NCBI GenBank assembly: GCA_025642075.2
Contig: JAODUO010000078.1
Span: forward strand, 587,501-651,500
Direction: 5' to 3'
Length of the DNA stretch: 64,000 nt
Source of the DNA: Ridgeia piscesae
Lineage: Eukaryota > Annelida > Polychaeta > Sabellida > Siboglinidae
The notes under the pieces were generated by a model. That model saw only the letters and a list, made by a program, of their open reading frames with translations, made no database searches and was not told where the DNA came from. Both the position numbers and the translations under genes were made by a program. Numbering within the stretch: the first letter of the stretch is position 1; each line of letters starts with the position of its first letter. This document shows positions 36,913 through 48,456 of this stretch, in pieces.

Positions 36913-39234
36913 GTAAATGAATGTTTGTGACAATGTTGATGCATGCGTCAATGTGTGCATGCAAATGAATGTGCATGTGTGTATTAGAGGTTGCTCTCAT
37001 GTCTCGTTTCACCTGTCCTTCATTCATAAGTGTCCTGTCTGGGACAACGTCTGTTACATCCGCCATGGCAGTGTCATTCGGTGTCATTCGGTGTCATTCG
37101 GTGTCATCCAGTGTCAAATTCAGTGTCATTCATGAGACAACCCCACCACACATCTCCCATATCACACAGGCACACTGGCAACTGGGGTGGGCTGAAGGGG
37201 AGGGCATGGGAATCCTCCCTAGGGAGGGATGCACTGTTACATGGGCACAGACTGTAACATAAACACACATGGCGTATGTGTCAGTAACAGGAGCCAGTTG
37301 TGTTTGTGTCCCATGAGACACTTCCTGTAGACTACCTCTGGATGGCCCTGATAACTCCCCCAGTTTCTCCAAGGACAACTCCCTGTGTGATGCCCACCCT
37401 GCTGGGGAGACAGGGAGACATAACAGCTTTATTCAAGTAGCCAGACATTTCCGGAGAGGATATGAGGCACAATGTTTAGTAGACCGGGGTTTTGCCTTCG
37501 TTACAGGCCTTGGTGGGGTGGCGTTCTGTTGATTTGCTCATGTGATGTTTCCGGTGATAATGTGAATTGTGGTCTGGTGATTCAGGAGGAAGTCGTGTCA
37601 TAGCATTGTCCTGTAGTTGGCTACCAGAATATGACGCGGACTTTCGTAGTGCATTTATTGAACTTAGTAACATCTCATGGACATCAAAATGAAAGAATGT
37701 AAATTCATTGAAGGTGTTGTGAAAGCATTCTGCAGAGTAAGAAAGTCTCATAATGTTAATAACGTTTCCTCGTAGCACTGTTTTCCTAATAAATTAAACA
37801 TACTATAATCTTAAATGTTGTCGCAAATTAAAAAACAATTGTAATACTTTCAGATACATGGTCACAAAAACTTCCTTTTGTTCCTTTTAAAGATAGATTT
37901 TTGTGGTGTATTTTTTGCCATTCCAGCCGCTGACAAATGTTTCCAAGCAACAAAACTTACCCTGACATTCAGTGCACCCTTTGCTTTCTTCCCAAGTCTG
38001 GGATTTCGGATGTGGGTCGGGGCAGAGAGTTTTATCTTGGGTATCACCCATCTCCTCAACCCCTGGGCTAGTTACCCTTTACCCCTCAGTCAAGCATTTA
38101 CCCTGGTCACTTCCACTTTGGGTGAATGACTCACAGATTTCTAGCGAACATTCTTGCTCAGTTTAATGGAGTTCGCAGGGTGTCTGAGGAAGTTAGTGAG
38201 GCACATTGCCCCATTTTGATGGTTCATTTGCTCCAGCCTGTGTCACTTGTTCTCAGCAAACTACACACAAAGTCCTATTTTTGTCAGGTATTTCTAATTG
38301 AAATCTGAAGAAACTATTTACATTTCCTCTTTGACCTTAATCATCTTAGCAGTTGTTGCATTGGCACAGGTAACAATGCTTGTCATTGCTTGAAGGTGTA
38401 CATTTGTCAACATAAGCAAAGTTAGTAAAGGTTTGTTAGCACTGTGTCCTTGAGATCCGACATGAGAGTCATAGGCTCCTAGCACACCAGGGGAGCGGTG
38501 GTCGCACCGTAGAGTGCTGGACTGTCAATTGAGGGTTCCGTGGTTCAATCCCACCTGCCGCCGTTTCGATACTTACACAATTTTGTTCACCCCACATTGC
38601 CTGTGTCTCTTTCAGAAAAGACTAAAAGCCGGTGGTCCCTTCTATCTGGTGTCTATGCCAGGAGAAGTAAAAGATCCCACACAGGGGGTAAACGTGTAAC
38701 CTGTAGTGGACCCACTAATTCTAGAGAAGGACAACTCCTGCGTTAGCCCAAGTTTGGGCTGTTTGGAGTAAACCACCTGATATTCATCGCAGCGAATATG
38801 TCATTCACATTTGGTACACAGCGAAGTGATCGTGTGCACATGTGCACAGTGTTTCCACTGAAGTGTATGTTACTAATAAACATCTTCCCATCTTCTCTTA
38901 CATCCGCGGGAAGAGCGGTCAGTGTACGGGCTTAAAAGATACACGTTCACATATGCCTCAGTTTCCCAAAGTCAATATTGATCCCATGAATTGTAGGCCT
39001 TGGAATATGTAACATGACATCACCCCATGGCTTTGAGTTACAACGTGGTCTTGCTCACAGACACACTTCACTAAGAGTGACTCCTCACACGGCAGTTAAA
39101 CATTCAGTCAAATATTCAGTTAAAATGACAGATATGAACAAATTACAAATGAGAAATATAATACACAAAGATGGGTGACAAGACACCGATGTTGGTGACA
39201 TTTGCAGGACATCGCACATGAATCAAACATTCCC
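36913..39234. other. No further gene recognised
   Basis: Contains a small 10-bp repeat, GTGTCATTCG, about five times at 37070-37131, and the second SINE family at 38489. The rest is unique; it would be intronic if the candidate 5' exons are real. Confidence 0.5.
38489..38795 (+). mobile_element. Second tRNA-derived SINE family (one copy)
   Basis: The head from 38489 has an A-box-like GCACCGTAGAGTGCTGGAC and a B-box GGTTCAATCCC at about 38542, spaced as in tRNA genes. The stem bases do not form a full cloverleaf. A non-tRNA body of some 220 bp follows, so a SINE is more likely than a working tRNA gene. It shares no body with copies A-E. The right end is uncertain. Confidence 0.5.
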
Positions 39235-39412
39235 CGATGTTGTTGTCACTAACAGATTTACTGATGTTGTCACTAACAGATTTACTGATGTTGTTGTCAC
39301 TAACAGATTTACTGATGTTGTTGTCACTAACAGATTTACCTGATGTTGTTGTCACTAACAGATTTACCTGATGTTGTTGTCACTAACAGATTTACCTGAT
39401 GTTGTTGTCACG
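39235..39412. repeat. 24- to 28-bp tandem repeat, about 7 copies
   Basis: Unit GATGTTGTTGTCACTAACAG plus ATTTACC, with some copies lacking a GTT or CC. Confidence 0.93.
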
Positions 39413-40009
39413 ATGGACACCTGTGACTAGGATTTCAACACAATATGTACACTGTATGATGGAAGGCAGGAACACATGTTATGACGTTTGACAGCCATTT
39501 TTGCTGTTTTGACGGACGTTTGCAAGACAGCAGGTCATGTGATAGATAGATTAGTGAAGTGTCGTAACGCCACAGTGTGAAATGACTTTGACAAGACATG
39601 ACCGGATGTTTGGAGGCAACACATAAGATCCACACAGGTTGGAAGTATTGTTGTGTGGGTGCTGGATGGACTATACAGAGGGTAATATGCTCCCCCACTC
39701 CCCCACCCCACAAAGTGCCAAGGGGAAGAAGTCTTGTACTAAAACCTCTAAACACATTGACACCAGTGTTGAAATGAGGATCTCAGTGGAGTGGGTAATG
39801 ACGTGGTGGCCAGGTCAGTGCCCCATAAGTATGTTGTTCTTCCATCAGCTGACCAATTGACTGGGCAGATTGACCGCTGGCCTGGAAAGAAGGTGCGTCC
39901 AGTCTGTTGACCACAGCTATGCCAGAATGTGATCGCGTCCACTTCACCCTGGCTCCTCCGGTCAGCATCAAATGTCCACTCAGTCTGAATGTCATTCGGA
40001 ACTTCATCA

Positions 40010-40150
40010 GTTCACTGGCTGTAGACAGTTGGGGATGTGTGTGAATGAAGTCTGCATGATAATCTTAGCATGGCTGAATGCTTCCCAAAGACACTGAGAT
40101 GGCATTCAGCTGAGTAGGTCGGTCAAGTGTAAATACCTGGAGCAGTGCTA
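40010..40150 (+). mobile_element. Decayed SINE fragment, copy D
   Basis: It matches the middle of the same SINE: GCTGTAGACAG, then CATGGCTGAATGCTTCCCA, CTGAGATGG and TCAAGTGTAAA. The head and tail are not recognisable. It is the most diverged copy. Confidence 0.5.
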
Positions 40151-40929
40151 GGGAAGGGACACTTGGTGACACGACAATTACCATGGGACGCCATGGACCA
40201 CTTGGCATGGATATAAAAACCTGTTTTTATATCGCCAATGAAGGCGTTGTGTTACAAGCATGTGCCTTTACGTACAGATTGCTAAAGGCAAAACCATCTC
40301 TGTTGATACAGACTCAGGCTCCTGAAACGTATCTCTGCATAGTTTTCAAAACGCTTGTTGTCTTCCAAATAGTAGATTCACCGCATCGCATCATCCTGCG
40401 TAAATAAACACAGGTGTTTCTCTAAGATGGTACTTTTCCTCTCTTCTTATCTCGATTAGATGGTGTTTTTCCAGCTGTCGATATATGTATAACCACTGGA
40501 GGAAGTGACTGGAAGATAGATAGGTTATTTGGTGTGTTCTGAGAAGAACGACATCACATGATCGTTTGTACTTGGTTACATTTGAGCAGGTAAATATAAC
40601 TGTGTCTGTCTCCTCCTACGCACAGAAGTAAGATAGTTGGCAGGATGTGTTATGTTCTAAAAGTAAAATAAATAAATATACTTATATAGCACCAAGTCTA
40701 GATAGAATATTCAAGGCACTTTGCAATAGGTATAAATTAAAATAATTACTTTAAAAATGTGACTAACATTATCTCTACATTACCAATATTTCATATAAAC
40801 AGACTCATAAAATTAATAAATAAACAAATAAAAATATAGAAAACTAAGACACAAATCTAAAAAGGTTTTAAAAAGGTAGAATCATTTTTTTACATTCTCT
40901 TTACGAACGATGCACAGTCAAACGTCCAC

Positions 40930-41280
40930 AGCTCAACCCCAGAGCAGTGGCTCAGAGGTAGAGCTTCGGACTCTCGACTATGAGGACTGGGCGGGTTCGA
41001 ATCCTGTGCTGCGTGTTAAAACCTTGGGCAAGATGTTTAATTCTACATTGCTCCACATTGCTCCTGTTCACTCAGCTGTATAAATGAGTACCTGGCTATA
41101 GACAGTGGTGGATATGTGTATGAGCAGCATTCGCGCATTAATTGCAGCATATGGCTGGATGCTTCCAGAGAAGTTGAGATGGTGCCTGAGTTGAACAGGT
41201 CTGTCAGGGAAGTAAAGTGTAAAGCGCGTTGAGCAATCCTCAGGATTGGATACTGCGCTATATAAGAACTTACCTTTTTT
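40930..41280 (+). mobile_element. tRNA-derived SINE, copy A (nearly full length)
   Basis: The head holds pol III promoter boxes: A-like TGGCTCAGAGGTAGAGC near 40952 and B-box GGTTCGAATCC near 40996. A body shared with the other copies follows, including ACTCAGCTGTATAAATGAGT and ATATGGCTGGATGCTTCC. The tail is GCGCTATATAAGAACTTACC and a T run. A weak direct repeat, ACAGYTCA, flanks it. Confidence 0.82.
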
Positions 41281-41879
41281 ACAGTTCATGTATTGTCACT
41301 GCAACAGTTGGATAAAATGTGGTGTTTTAATGCACATTTGAAGGCATCCTTTTATTCATTTCCCATACTGGAACAGATAGACATTGCATAGTGAAATGTA
41401 TTCAGATACTGTCGGTGCCTGTGGCTGATTTGTGAAGAAAATGTTAATAATTTTATGGTTGGTGTTCACATGAACTAACTAATTGTAAGAATTGTGGCCT
41501 TGATGAATTGCATACACATTTGAATGTTACATGTTATGGCTTGATTTTTGTAGTCAGTGCAAATTATTGGAATGTGGGGAGCATTATGTTAGCATGTTCT
41601 GGAAAATTTAAATAATTGTCAAGGGAAGCCATGAGTGTTTCTTGATTGTGTCAAATGTCACAGTCGAATGGGTTCCTGAAGACTTGTTTTGCACAGATAT
41701 GTTTCTGTGTGCTGTGCATTTGTTGGTTTCATGGTAACGTTAATAGGAACGATATTGGTTTGTTGGATAATGAATACTTTTATAGTGGTGTTATTAGAAA
41801 CATGCTTTAAAATATAAATAATTTGTTTAACTATTTTACACAAATAGATTGTAAAAACACTATATAATTTTATTTATAT

Positions 41880-41896
41880 TAATATATATAATATTT

Positions 41897-41958
<62 letters not shown>

Positions 41959-41967
41959 CATACATAC

Positions 41968-42008
<41 letters not shown>

Positions 42009-42030
42009 ATACATACATAATATATATATA

Positions 42031-42087
<57 letters not shown>

Positions 42088-42105
42088 ATAATAATTAATA
42101 TAATT
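41880..42105. repeat. (AT)n microsatellite
   Basis: About 225 bp of AT with TACATACATA and ATAATA interruptions. Confidence 0.97.
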
Positions 42106-43914
42106 ATATTTGTGTGTGTATGTGTGTGTTAAAAGGAAGACGTTAATGATGAATTATTACTTTGAATGGCTGCCAAAGGAATGATATTTTATTAAAACCT
42201 TTCCTGAGCATTTGTGACAAGTCACCAGCCATAAGTCTAGTAATGAATCTGACTTGATGTCAGTAGAAATTTGTTGCGTTTGTGACGTTGGAAATGTGTA
42301 CTTACGTAGATGTTGACGACAATGATAATACAACAATCGCCAACGCTGAGCGTGCACAATCTACACAAGGTGGGTACTGAGCATGCTCGGTTGCCATGGT
42401 AACTAGTGTGTGGCATGCATCACTAGTTGTCAGTCCCCGAGTGCTGTCCGGTGGCTAGGCTGTACTTAGTGTCACGAGAGCGTGTGTGTGTGCACGTCCC
42501 AGGCTCGCTTTCTACCTTACAAAATGGAGTGGTACAAAGTGGTTTGTGCACCATTCGCCAGATGGCGCCACATGTAGTGAATATCAATGTTGCCACATTG
42601 TCCTGTCTGACAGTGATGGTAAGCTACAAGAAGAAGTGTTTGACAATGATGTTGACCTAACAACTATCATTGAGAGAAGTAAATTATTAATTGTCTGTGC
42701 TTGGTTTGCATAATTCTTTGACATAAATGAAACGAATGTCATTTCACAAACAATTTACACTATCAGTTGTGTGCATGTCACTTGATGTGAACTGTGAAGT
42801 AGTACCAGCACTAGGCTGGCACTAGAAGTAGTACCAGCACTAGGCTGGCACTAGAAGTAGTACCAGCACTAGGCTGGCACTAGACAACTCAGATGACGTC
42901 ACATTATGTGAAAACGTTGAATGGATGATTTGTTTTTTGGTTGATTATGTCATACATATTTCGCTCTCAAGAAACTGCCACTTGATGGCGCCAACCAACA
43001 GAGTTCCTTAGAGAGGTAAATATGTATGATACATAAAACTCCTTTATTCTGTCATAACTACATGCTAACATTTTATATCCTTTATTCAATATCTGATCGT
43101 TTTCAAAGACACATCTAGTCTATATAAAAGTTTATGTCTTGTCCAGTAAGATTAAAGAAATACTTTTATACAAATATAGCTTATATTTAACAGTAAGTCC
43201 CTGGAGAGAACCCTCTGTCTGTTTTCCTACTTTTCAAGCTTACATTTGTGGTGTGATGTAACAGGGTGATTAGGCTGTAGATTCTGGAATGTGCTTTCAG
43301 TTGTATAACTACGAGGCCATCCATGTTTTCTATATACGGTCACACGTTGGCATATGTCTCGTCTCGCCTGTGCCAAGATCGAGGCACGCCAAGTGTATCT
43401 TGCAGACATGTTTTGTTCGTGTTGCTAGTGTAGCAGCAGTGTCTGTGTCTGTGTGTCTGTGTATAGACTAATGCAGTGATATTGCACTGAGACCGTGCTA
43501 CATGTTGTTGGCTGTCATGTCAGTCTGACAGCAAGCCATGCACCGTGTAGTTGCAGTGACATGCTGTGTCGCGTATAGACAGTGGCAGTTTATGTGTTTT
43601 CCATGTTGGACTTACGTGATTGTGTTCGTGATTGTGTTCGCAGTAGAGAGCGATTGATTGAGCCTGTCAGAATGTGATGATTAGAATGCAGAGGTTGTGT
43701 CAGTAAGCGGGTGCTAGTTATCTCGTGTGTGCTGTGTCATGTGCATGGTGCTGAAATTGATCTAAATTTGGATGCGTTGGTGTATCATAATATTGTCTGA
43801 GACCGCAACATCGTGTGATTGTCAGCTGGTATGTTATCAATGTTGTAATAACACGTGTCTGCCACAGCGACAATCTGCACCTGTTTTTCTCTCGCTTATC
43901 CCCTGTGCACTTCA
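42106..43914. other. No gene recognised
   Basis: Unique sequence apart from a threefold 29-bp repeat (GTAGTACCAGCACTAGGCTG plus GCACTAGAA) at 42797-42883. Confidence 0.5.
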
Positions 43915-44350
43915 TCTCTGCCCTTCTCTCCTACTTTCTACACATCTTTTCTCCTTTCTACTCTCCTATCTCATTTTCTACCCTCCTTTCCCACTTTCTA
44001 CCCTCCTCTCCCACTTTCTACCCCCCCTCCCACCTTCTATATGCACCTCTCGCTTTCTAACTTCTGTTCCCACTTTCTACCCTCCTCTCCCACTTTCTAC
44101 CCTCCTCTCCCACTTTCTACCCTCCTCTCCCATGTTCAACCCTTTTCTCCCACATCCAGTTTCTACACTACTCTCCCTCTTCTTGTTTCTCTCACTTTCA
44201 GGCCTCACGTACTTTTAACTCTTTAACTTTCTACTTTCTTTCAAACTTTCTACCGTCCTTTCTACCCCTCTCTCCCACATTCAACCCTCCTCCTACTTTC
44301 AGCCTTCCTATCACATAAGCTACCCTTCTCCCACTTTCTACCCTTTTGTC
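43915..44350. repeat. CT-rich degenerate repeat upstream of the TSPN exon
   Basis: The motif CCCACTTTCTACCCTCCTCT recurs at about 20 bp with decay. It is a long polypyrimidine block 220-650 bases before the exon 1 acceptor. Confidence 0.9.
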
Positions 44351-44572
44351 TCACTTTATAGATTTTTTACATTTATATTGCTGATTGCTCCAACTACTTT
44401 CAGTTTAAGTGTTCTTTCATTAATATAATTACCCAGCCTCTGTTTACCGGTTATATCTCCCTCCTTCCCTTCCTCCCTCCCTTGTTTGTTCCTTTCATCA
44501 GTCTATTTGTCTCCCTCGCTCCCTGGTCAAGCTTCAGCATGACATTTCTCACATTGCCATGGTGTCTCGTAG

Positions 44573-45114
44573 GCATGCCCGAGGTTGACTTCCTGCAAGC
44601 AATCAGCACCCCCGTACACGAGTCTGTGACGTTTGTGAAGGGGTTTGATGGCTACCCCGCCTTCGAGTTCGGCAAGAATGCGAACGAACGCAAACTCTCC
44701 CATCGCTACATCAACAAGATCGACGAAGAATTCTCGATCCTCGTCACCACGAGACCGAACACGAAGGAAGGAGGCTACCTTTTTGCGATCGTCGACCCCC
44801 TCGAGACCGTCGTGCAACTAGGAGTGCGTCTTGCGAAGGCAGATGGTGACGGCGAGACGAATATTATCTTGTATGTAACGGACCATCGGACACAATCAAA
44901 CTCTGTGGTCATTGCTAAGTTCACGGTGCCTAGCTTTGTGAGGAAGTGGACGAGGTTTTCGCTGCAGGTGAGGCGAAATATTGTCGTCCTCTTCCTAGAC
45001 TGCCAGGAGTATGACTCGACGATGTACAAGAGGAGCCCGGGGGAGATCCCCATTGAGCAGAGCTCAACGCTGTTTGTTGGACAGGGTGGTGACGTCATTG
45101 GGGATAAGTACGAG
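44573..45114 (+). CDS. COL15A1/COL18A1-like: Multiplexin exon 1 (numbering from here): TSPN / laminin-G-like domain
   Basis: This 542-nt exon encodes almost the whole TSPN domain, a beta-sandwich expected to act in the extracellular matrix. The acceptor is CTCGTAG|GC at 44572 and the donor CGAG|GTAAGT at 45114; the exon enters in phase 1 and leaves in phase 0. Visible family blocks, in order, are VDFLQ, VTFVKGFDGYPAFEFG, FSILVTTRP, GGYLFAIVDP, VQLGVRL, FVRKWTRFSLQV, VVLFLDCQEYD and TLFVGQGG. The Cys in LDCQEY should pair with the Cys encoded in exon 2. The block FVKGFDGYPAFEFG is closer to collagen XV; GYLFAIVDP fits both XV and XVIII. The frame stays open upstream to ATG 44482 with a hydrophobic run, so an alternative first exon starting there is possible. 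However, the upstream DNA is a CT-rich repeat and the acceptor is good. Confidence 0.93.
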
Positions 45115-45475
45115 GTAAGTCGCTCGCCCTCTGGAGGGGTTTGGTCGTAACGTTCTCAGTTGTGTCTTTCACCTATTTTCTTTACTACTTGAAGGTATTT
45201 GAACACAAATTGCTGTGTCTTTACTTGCAAACTACCTATTGAAACACCAGCACTACAGACAAGTTTATTAGTTTATGCGTGTTAATATATACAGTAACTG
45301 CCCTAAAGTATGTCCAGGAATAATACATTTACTTACAAGAACATACCAATAACACATGCAAACCTATTAGTGAAATGGAGTAATTTATGAATGCAATTGA
45401 AGAAGAAAAGTAATGGTCTTACGGTTAAGATGAATGATTGCTGGGTTAAGAAATGTTGATATGAATGTCCACCAG

Positions 45476-45544
45476 GGGGCGCTACAAGAGCTGCGGTTAT
45501 ATCGGAATCCTGAGGAGGCAGAGACGCAGTGCGATGAGCGAGAA
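45476..45544 (+). CDS. COL15A1/COL18A1-like: Multiplexin exon 2: end of the TSPN domain
   Basis: The 69-nt exon (acceptor CACCAG, donor GAA|GTAAGT, phase 0-0) reads GALQELRLYRNPEEAETQC followed by DERE. This is the last strand of the TSPN fold, with the second conserved Cys followed by an acidic tail. The same order, G-x-x-x-E-L-x-x-x-x-x-P ending in Cys and acidic residues, closes the TSPN domain of vertebrate collagens XV and XVIII. It follows exon 1 directly in frame, after GDKYE. It is too short to appear as a long open frame and would be missed by ORF-based scanning. Confidence 0.93.
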
Positions 45545-46357
45545 GTAAGTTGTGGCGCGTTCACAAGAGAGCATTTCTAGAACCTGTCGCCTGCTCAAAT
45601 CATACTCAGAGCCAGTAGAACATTCACTGATAACAATCATAAGCTGCACACACCAGTCGGCAAAAACAATGCTTAACCATGAGGCACTAACTATTTAATT
45701 TAGTGTTTGTAATTAGTTGAATATGTGATAATTGTTGGTGTTTTACTACCCATTGCACCACAACTGATCTTATCTTTGTATCAGGCCTTTTTGCAGGATC
45801 ACATCTTTGTCAGACCACAATTTGGTGGTAGACACTTGCATATTAACCCACACGCATGTATGCGAGTCGTTTTGACGTGAAATAAATTGCAGACATCCAT
45901 GTTTTAAGCATACTCAACAGTATGTACGATTTTGAAGATTTCTTTTCTATTTATGTACACGTCCACTGATGTATTTCTACTCTTATAGAGGGCGCTACTT
46001 TGGGGCGACCAGCAGCTGTCCATTCATATTTGTATTGTATTATATTTCTACCCGTCTAAAATGGGTTTTACCCGTCTAAATGACTGGTGGATTACATAAG
46101 GCTGCTTCTCTTGACCTATGACCTATACATGCGCAATATCACCCACTACATGTCACTAGGCTTGACCTGCCAGCCACAGTATGACTGTGACAGATCCCTT
46201 GACTACCAAGAAGAAGAAGAAGTAGAATGCATTGTTTTTCTTGTACCCTATTTGATAGCGTAATTGTTCCTAGCTGTTATTTTTCACTAATAGTGAAGTG
46301 TTTTGCGTAAAGTTGTTCTTCTAAATGACCTGTTACTCATGATGCTGTTTGTTGCAG

Positions 46358-46384
46358 GTGCTGGGGAGTGGGGATGGTACGGAG
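46358..46384 (+). CDS. COL15A1/COL18A1-like: Multiplexin exon 3: 27-nt micro-exon with a Ser-Gly site and a GC donor
   Basis: After a good acceptor (GTTTGTTGCAG) the reading VLGSGDGTE ends at GAG|GCAAGT. That is the consensus for the rare GC-AG class of introns, so a 27-nt phase 0-0 exon is the best reading. Staying in the frame instead runs into a TAG at about 46448-46450. A GT donor inside (GATG|GTACGG) would give 22 nt and break the frame. The Ser-Gly next to Asp is a possible glycosaminoglycan attachment site, and a Ser-Gly-rich acidic linker sits at this position in collagen XVIII. A cDNA would decide. Confidence 0.62.
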
Positions 46385-46734
46385 GCAAGTGTCCAAGTTC
46401 TTCCATCAGTCTCACTAGTGACAGCTGCAGATACATTTAAAACAGTTTAGGCAGAAACATGCCCTCAAAGTGCTCATGGTAACTGGCGCAGGGGCGACTA
46501 AACTGATGATATTAATGATGTAGCTTTTTTCTAGATCAAATCGTTTTGTTAAACTGTAATAAGAAAGCTGTAACAGCAATTTGATTTGATTTGATTTAAT
46601 ACAATTTATTTATTTAATAAAAAATATAAAGCGTTACGGTTTGACGTCGGCAGATGTAGTAATAATAATTAAAAAGTAATTAATCGTCATTGTAATTTTG
46701 AAGTGATGCTCATTTTGGTTGTCATTGGATTAAG

Positions 46735-46903
46735 GTCCCACCAACGGGGAAGCCAGGGATACAGGGAATGACGGGGAAACCTGGACCCCCCGGACCAAGA
46801 GGGGAGAAGGGGGAGAGAGGCGATGTCGGACCCCCTGGGGATGTCCGGTTTGTGTCTCCACCCCCAATCACCCCGCCCCCTCCTGACACCCCCGGATACA
46901 AAG
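46735..46903 (+). CDS. COL15A1/COL18A1-like: Multiplexin exon 4: first collagen segment and Pro-rich break
   Basis: The 169-nt exon (acceptor GGATTAAG with a modest pyrimidine tract, donor AAAG|GTAGGC, phase 0 to 1) starts VPPTGKPGIQGMTGKPG. It continues as ten Gly-X-Y triplets, including the charged GEKGERGDV, then breaks into a proline-rich non-collagenous stretch, FVSPPPITPPPPDTPGYK. The split Gly codon is completed by exon 5, so the helix restarts at the junction. Confidence 0.9.
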
Positions 46904-47030
46904 GTAGGCACATTCCCATGTACACTTGTGTTTCTACTGGTAGAAGTATATTTTCTAAAATAAACAAATAGCCATGACCATCTAAAAACCCCTCTGTGAA
47001 TATCCGCCCTGGGTATGGTTGTGGTTGCAG

Positions 47031-47137
47031 GGGCACAAGGACCGAAGGGTGAACCGGGAGAGGTTGGACAGACAGGCTTCACTGGACCCCGGGGTCACAA
47101 GGGCGACAAGGGGGACACTGGCCCACCGGGGGCGAGG
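47031..47137 (+). CDS. COL15A1/COL18A1-like: Multiplexin exon 5: collagen segment
   Basis: This 107-nt exon (acceptor GTGGTTGCAG, donor GAGG|GTGAGT, phase 1 to 0) encodes an uninterrupted Gly-X-Y run beginning [13 protein letters not shown] and ending [17 protein letters not shown] charged triplets, typical of basement-membrane collagens, are present. Confidence 0.92.
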
Positions 47138-47598
47138 GTGAGTAGACTACAGTTGAAATATTAACACCTAGTTGGAAGGGTTCATAAATTAACTACGTGT
47201 ATGAATTTTTTTCACATGTATAAACCAGAGAGGTGAAGGGTCTTTTGCCTTTCTCCAAGTACAAATGCATGTAAACACCCCATGTCAGTCGTGTCAAAAT
47301 GTGTCTTTTACCAAACTCTTAACATACTCCTAACCCTAAACCTAGAAGTAAACCTTTTGCGATATAAGAACAACAAATAAAGGGCATTTGTACTTGGAGG
47401 ATTAGCAAAGAGCTGTCACCCTAGAGAGGTACAACATCTATGTAGAATGCCACTTGTTATGCTGTATATTTTATGTGTCTGCTCAATTGTTCAGATTTTA
47501 AAACGTTTATTTTTAGGTGTGTATGTGGTGATGTTTATTTTAACTATAAATTAAATTGCACATATAACATGTTATTTTAATGTAATTATTAATTTGTC

Positions 47599-47607
47599 TA
47601 ATTGTAT

Positions 47608-47678
<71 letters not shown>

Positions 47679-47682
47679 CATA
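47599..47682. repeat. (AT)n microsatellite in intron 5
   Basis: AT dinucleotides with one interruption, then a short (CATA)n run. Confidence 0.97.
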
Positions 47683-47798
47683 CATACATGTATACACATA
47701 GACATAATTTTATACATATTTCTAAGAATAGACATATTTTATCATATTTTTACAAACAGATCTGCTCTGTATTTTGCCCCGTCTTCCCCTGCGTCAGC

Positions 47799-47851
47799 GG
47801 TCATCCTCCGGTCATCCTCCGGTCATCCTCCGGTCATCCTCCGGTCATCCT
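47799..47851. repeat. 11-bp repeat beside the exon 6 acceptor
   Basis: Five copies of GGTCATCCTCC end about 24 bases before the exon 6 acceptor and add pyrimidine-rich sequence to its upstream side. Confidence 0.93.
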
Positions 47852-47874
47852 CCTACTGTTGTTGCCTGTTGCAG

Positions 47875-48003
47875 GGAATGCCGGGAAGACCCGCCCCTGT
47901 CATCCCTGCTGGACCCTCCCCACAGGTCCACTCTACCCCCGGGGAGAAGGGTGAGGCAGGCTTACCTGGCCTGCCTGGACAGAAGGGGGAGAGGGGAGAG
48001 AAG
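47875..48003 (+). CDS. COL15A1/COL18A1-like: Multiplexin exon 6: break and collagen segment
   Basis: The 129-nt exon (43 codons, acceptor TGTTGCAG, donor GAAG|GTGGGG, phase 0-0) begins GMPGRPAPVIPAGPSPQVH, a break in the triplet pattern, and then returns to GEKGEAGLPGLPGQKG. The acceptor is preceded by a short array of an 11-bp CT-rich repeat. Confidence 0.9.
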
Positions 48004-48456
48004 GTGGGGTGATGTGGTCAGGGCGTGTTACTGTGTATGGTGCACTTAGAAATCAGACGTTGCTGTGATACGATGTTGCACAAATCTTCAGTGTTGTTTT
48101 TTATTTTGTTTTTAATGAATGTGACCAGCGTGATACTAATGTTACTGTCTTTATTGGGATAAATATTCCCGTGGTGCTGAGATTCAGCGTTACGTTTAGA
48201 TTGCTATACCTTACGAACAATTGCAATGTCACCTTGTAGTGCTTTCGAGGATAAAGTTTCTCATTGAAAGCACTACACAATGACACTGCATTTAATGTGG
48301 TATGTAATTACAATGGGATTGTTACAAATGTGTAAATGAAGTTGTTGTGTAACAGAGTAAACAGAGTTGAGGTCGGCTCAAACCAGTTTACAGCAGTTGT
48401 CATGTATTCAATTGAACATCTCAAATTTTCTGAGAAGCAACTTTAATAACTTTAAT

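Larger units (their letters stand above)
39413..41879. other. No gene recognised outside SINE copies A and D
   Basis: Unique, partly AT-rich sequence. Confidence 0.5.
45115..46734 (+). other. Introns 1-3 (short, unique sequence)
   Basis: Introns 1 (361 bp), 2 (813 bp) and 3 (350 bp) hold no visible repeat array apart from a short TTTGA run and an AT-rich stretch near 46580-46680. Intron 3 would start with GC rather than GT. Confidence 0.6.
46904..47874 (+). other. Introns 4 and 5
   Basis: Intron 4 (46904-47030) is short. Intron 5 (47138-47874) contains an AT dinucleotide tract and a CT-rich 11-bp array next to its acceptor, listed separately. Nothing else is recognised. Confidence 0.6.

Noticed and set aside
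38489..38562. A functional tRNA gene
   Set aside because: A- and B-box-like motifs are present, but the arms do not form a full cloverleaf and a SINE-type body follows.
40950..41010. A functional tRNA gene at SINE copy A
   Set aside because: The same head occurs in copy B with the same body and tail, so it is a SINE promoter region.
43855..44226. Coding sequence in the CT-rich block before exon 1
   Set aside because: It is a low-complexity repeat with several frames open; no splice sites or homology.
44482..44574. The hydrophobic run from ATG 44482 as the true signal peptide joined to the TSPN domain
   Set aside because: It lacks a basic n-region, sits in CT-rich repeat-like DNA, and is followed by a usable acceptor at 44572 whose phase fits a separate upstream exon. 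It is kept as an alternative, not the preferred start.
46358..46450. A longer exon 3 continuing past GAGGCAAGT
   Set aside because: The frame reaches TAG at about 46448-46450 and no in-frame GT donor precedes it; the GC donor gives a clean phase 0 exon.
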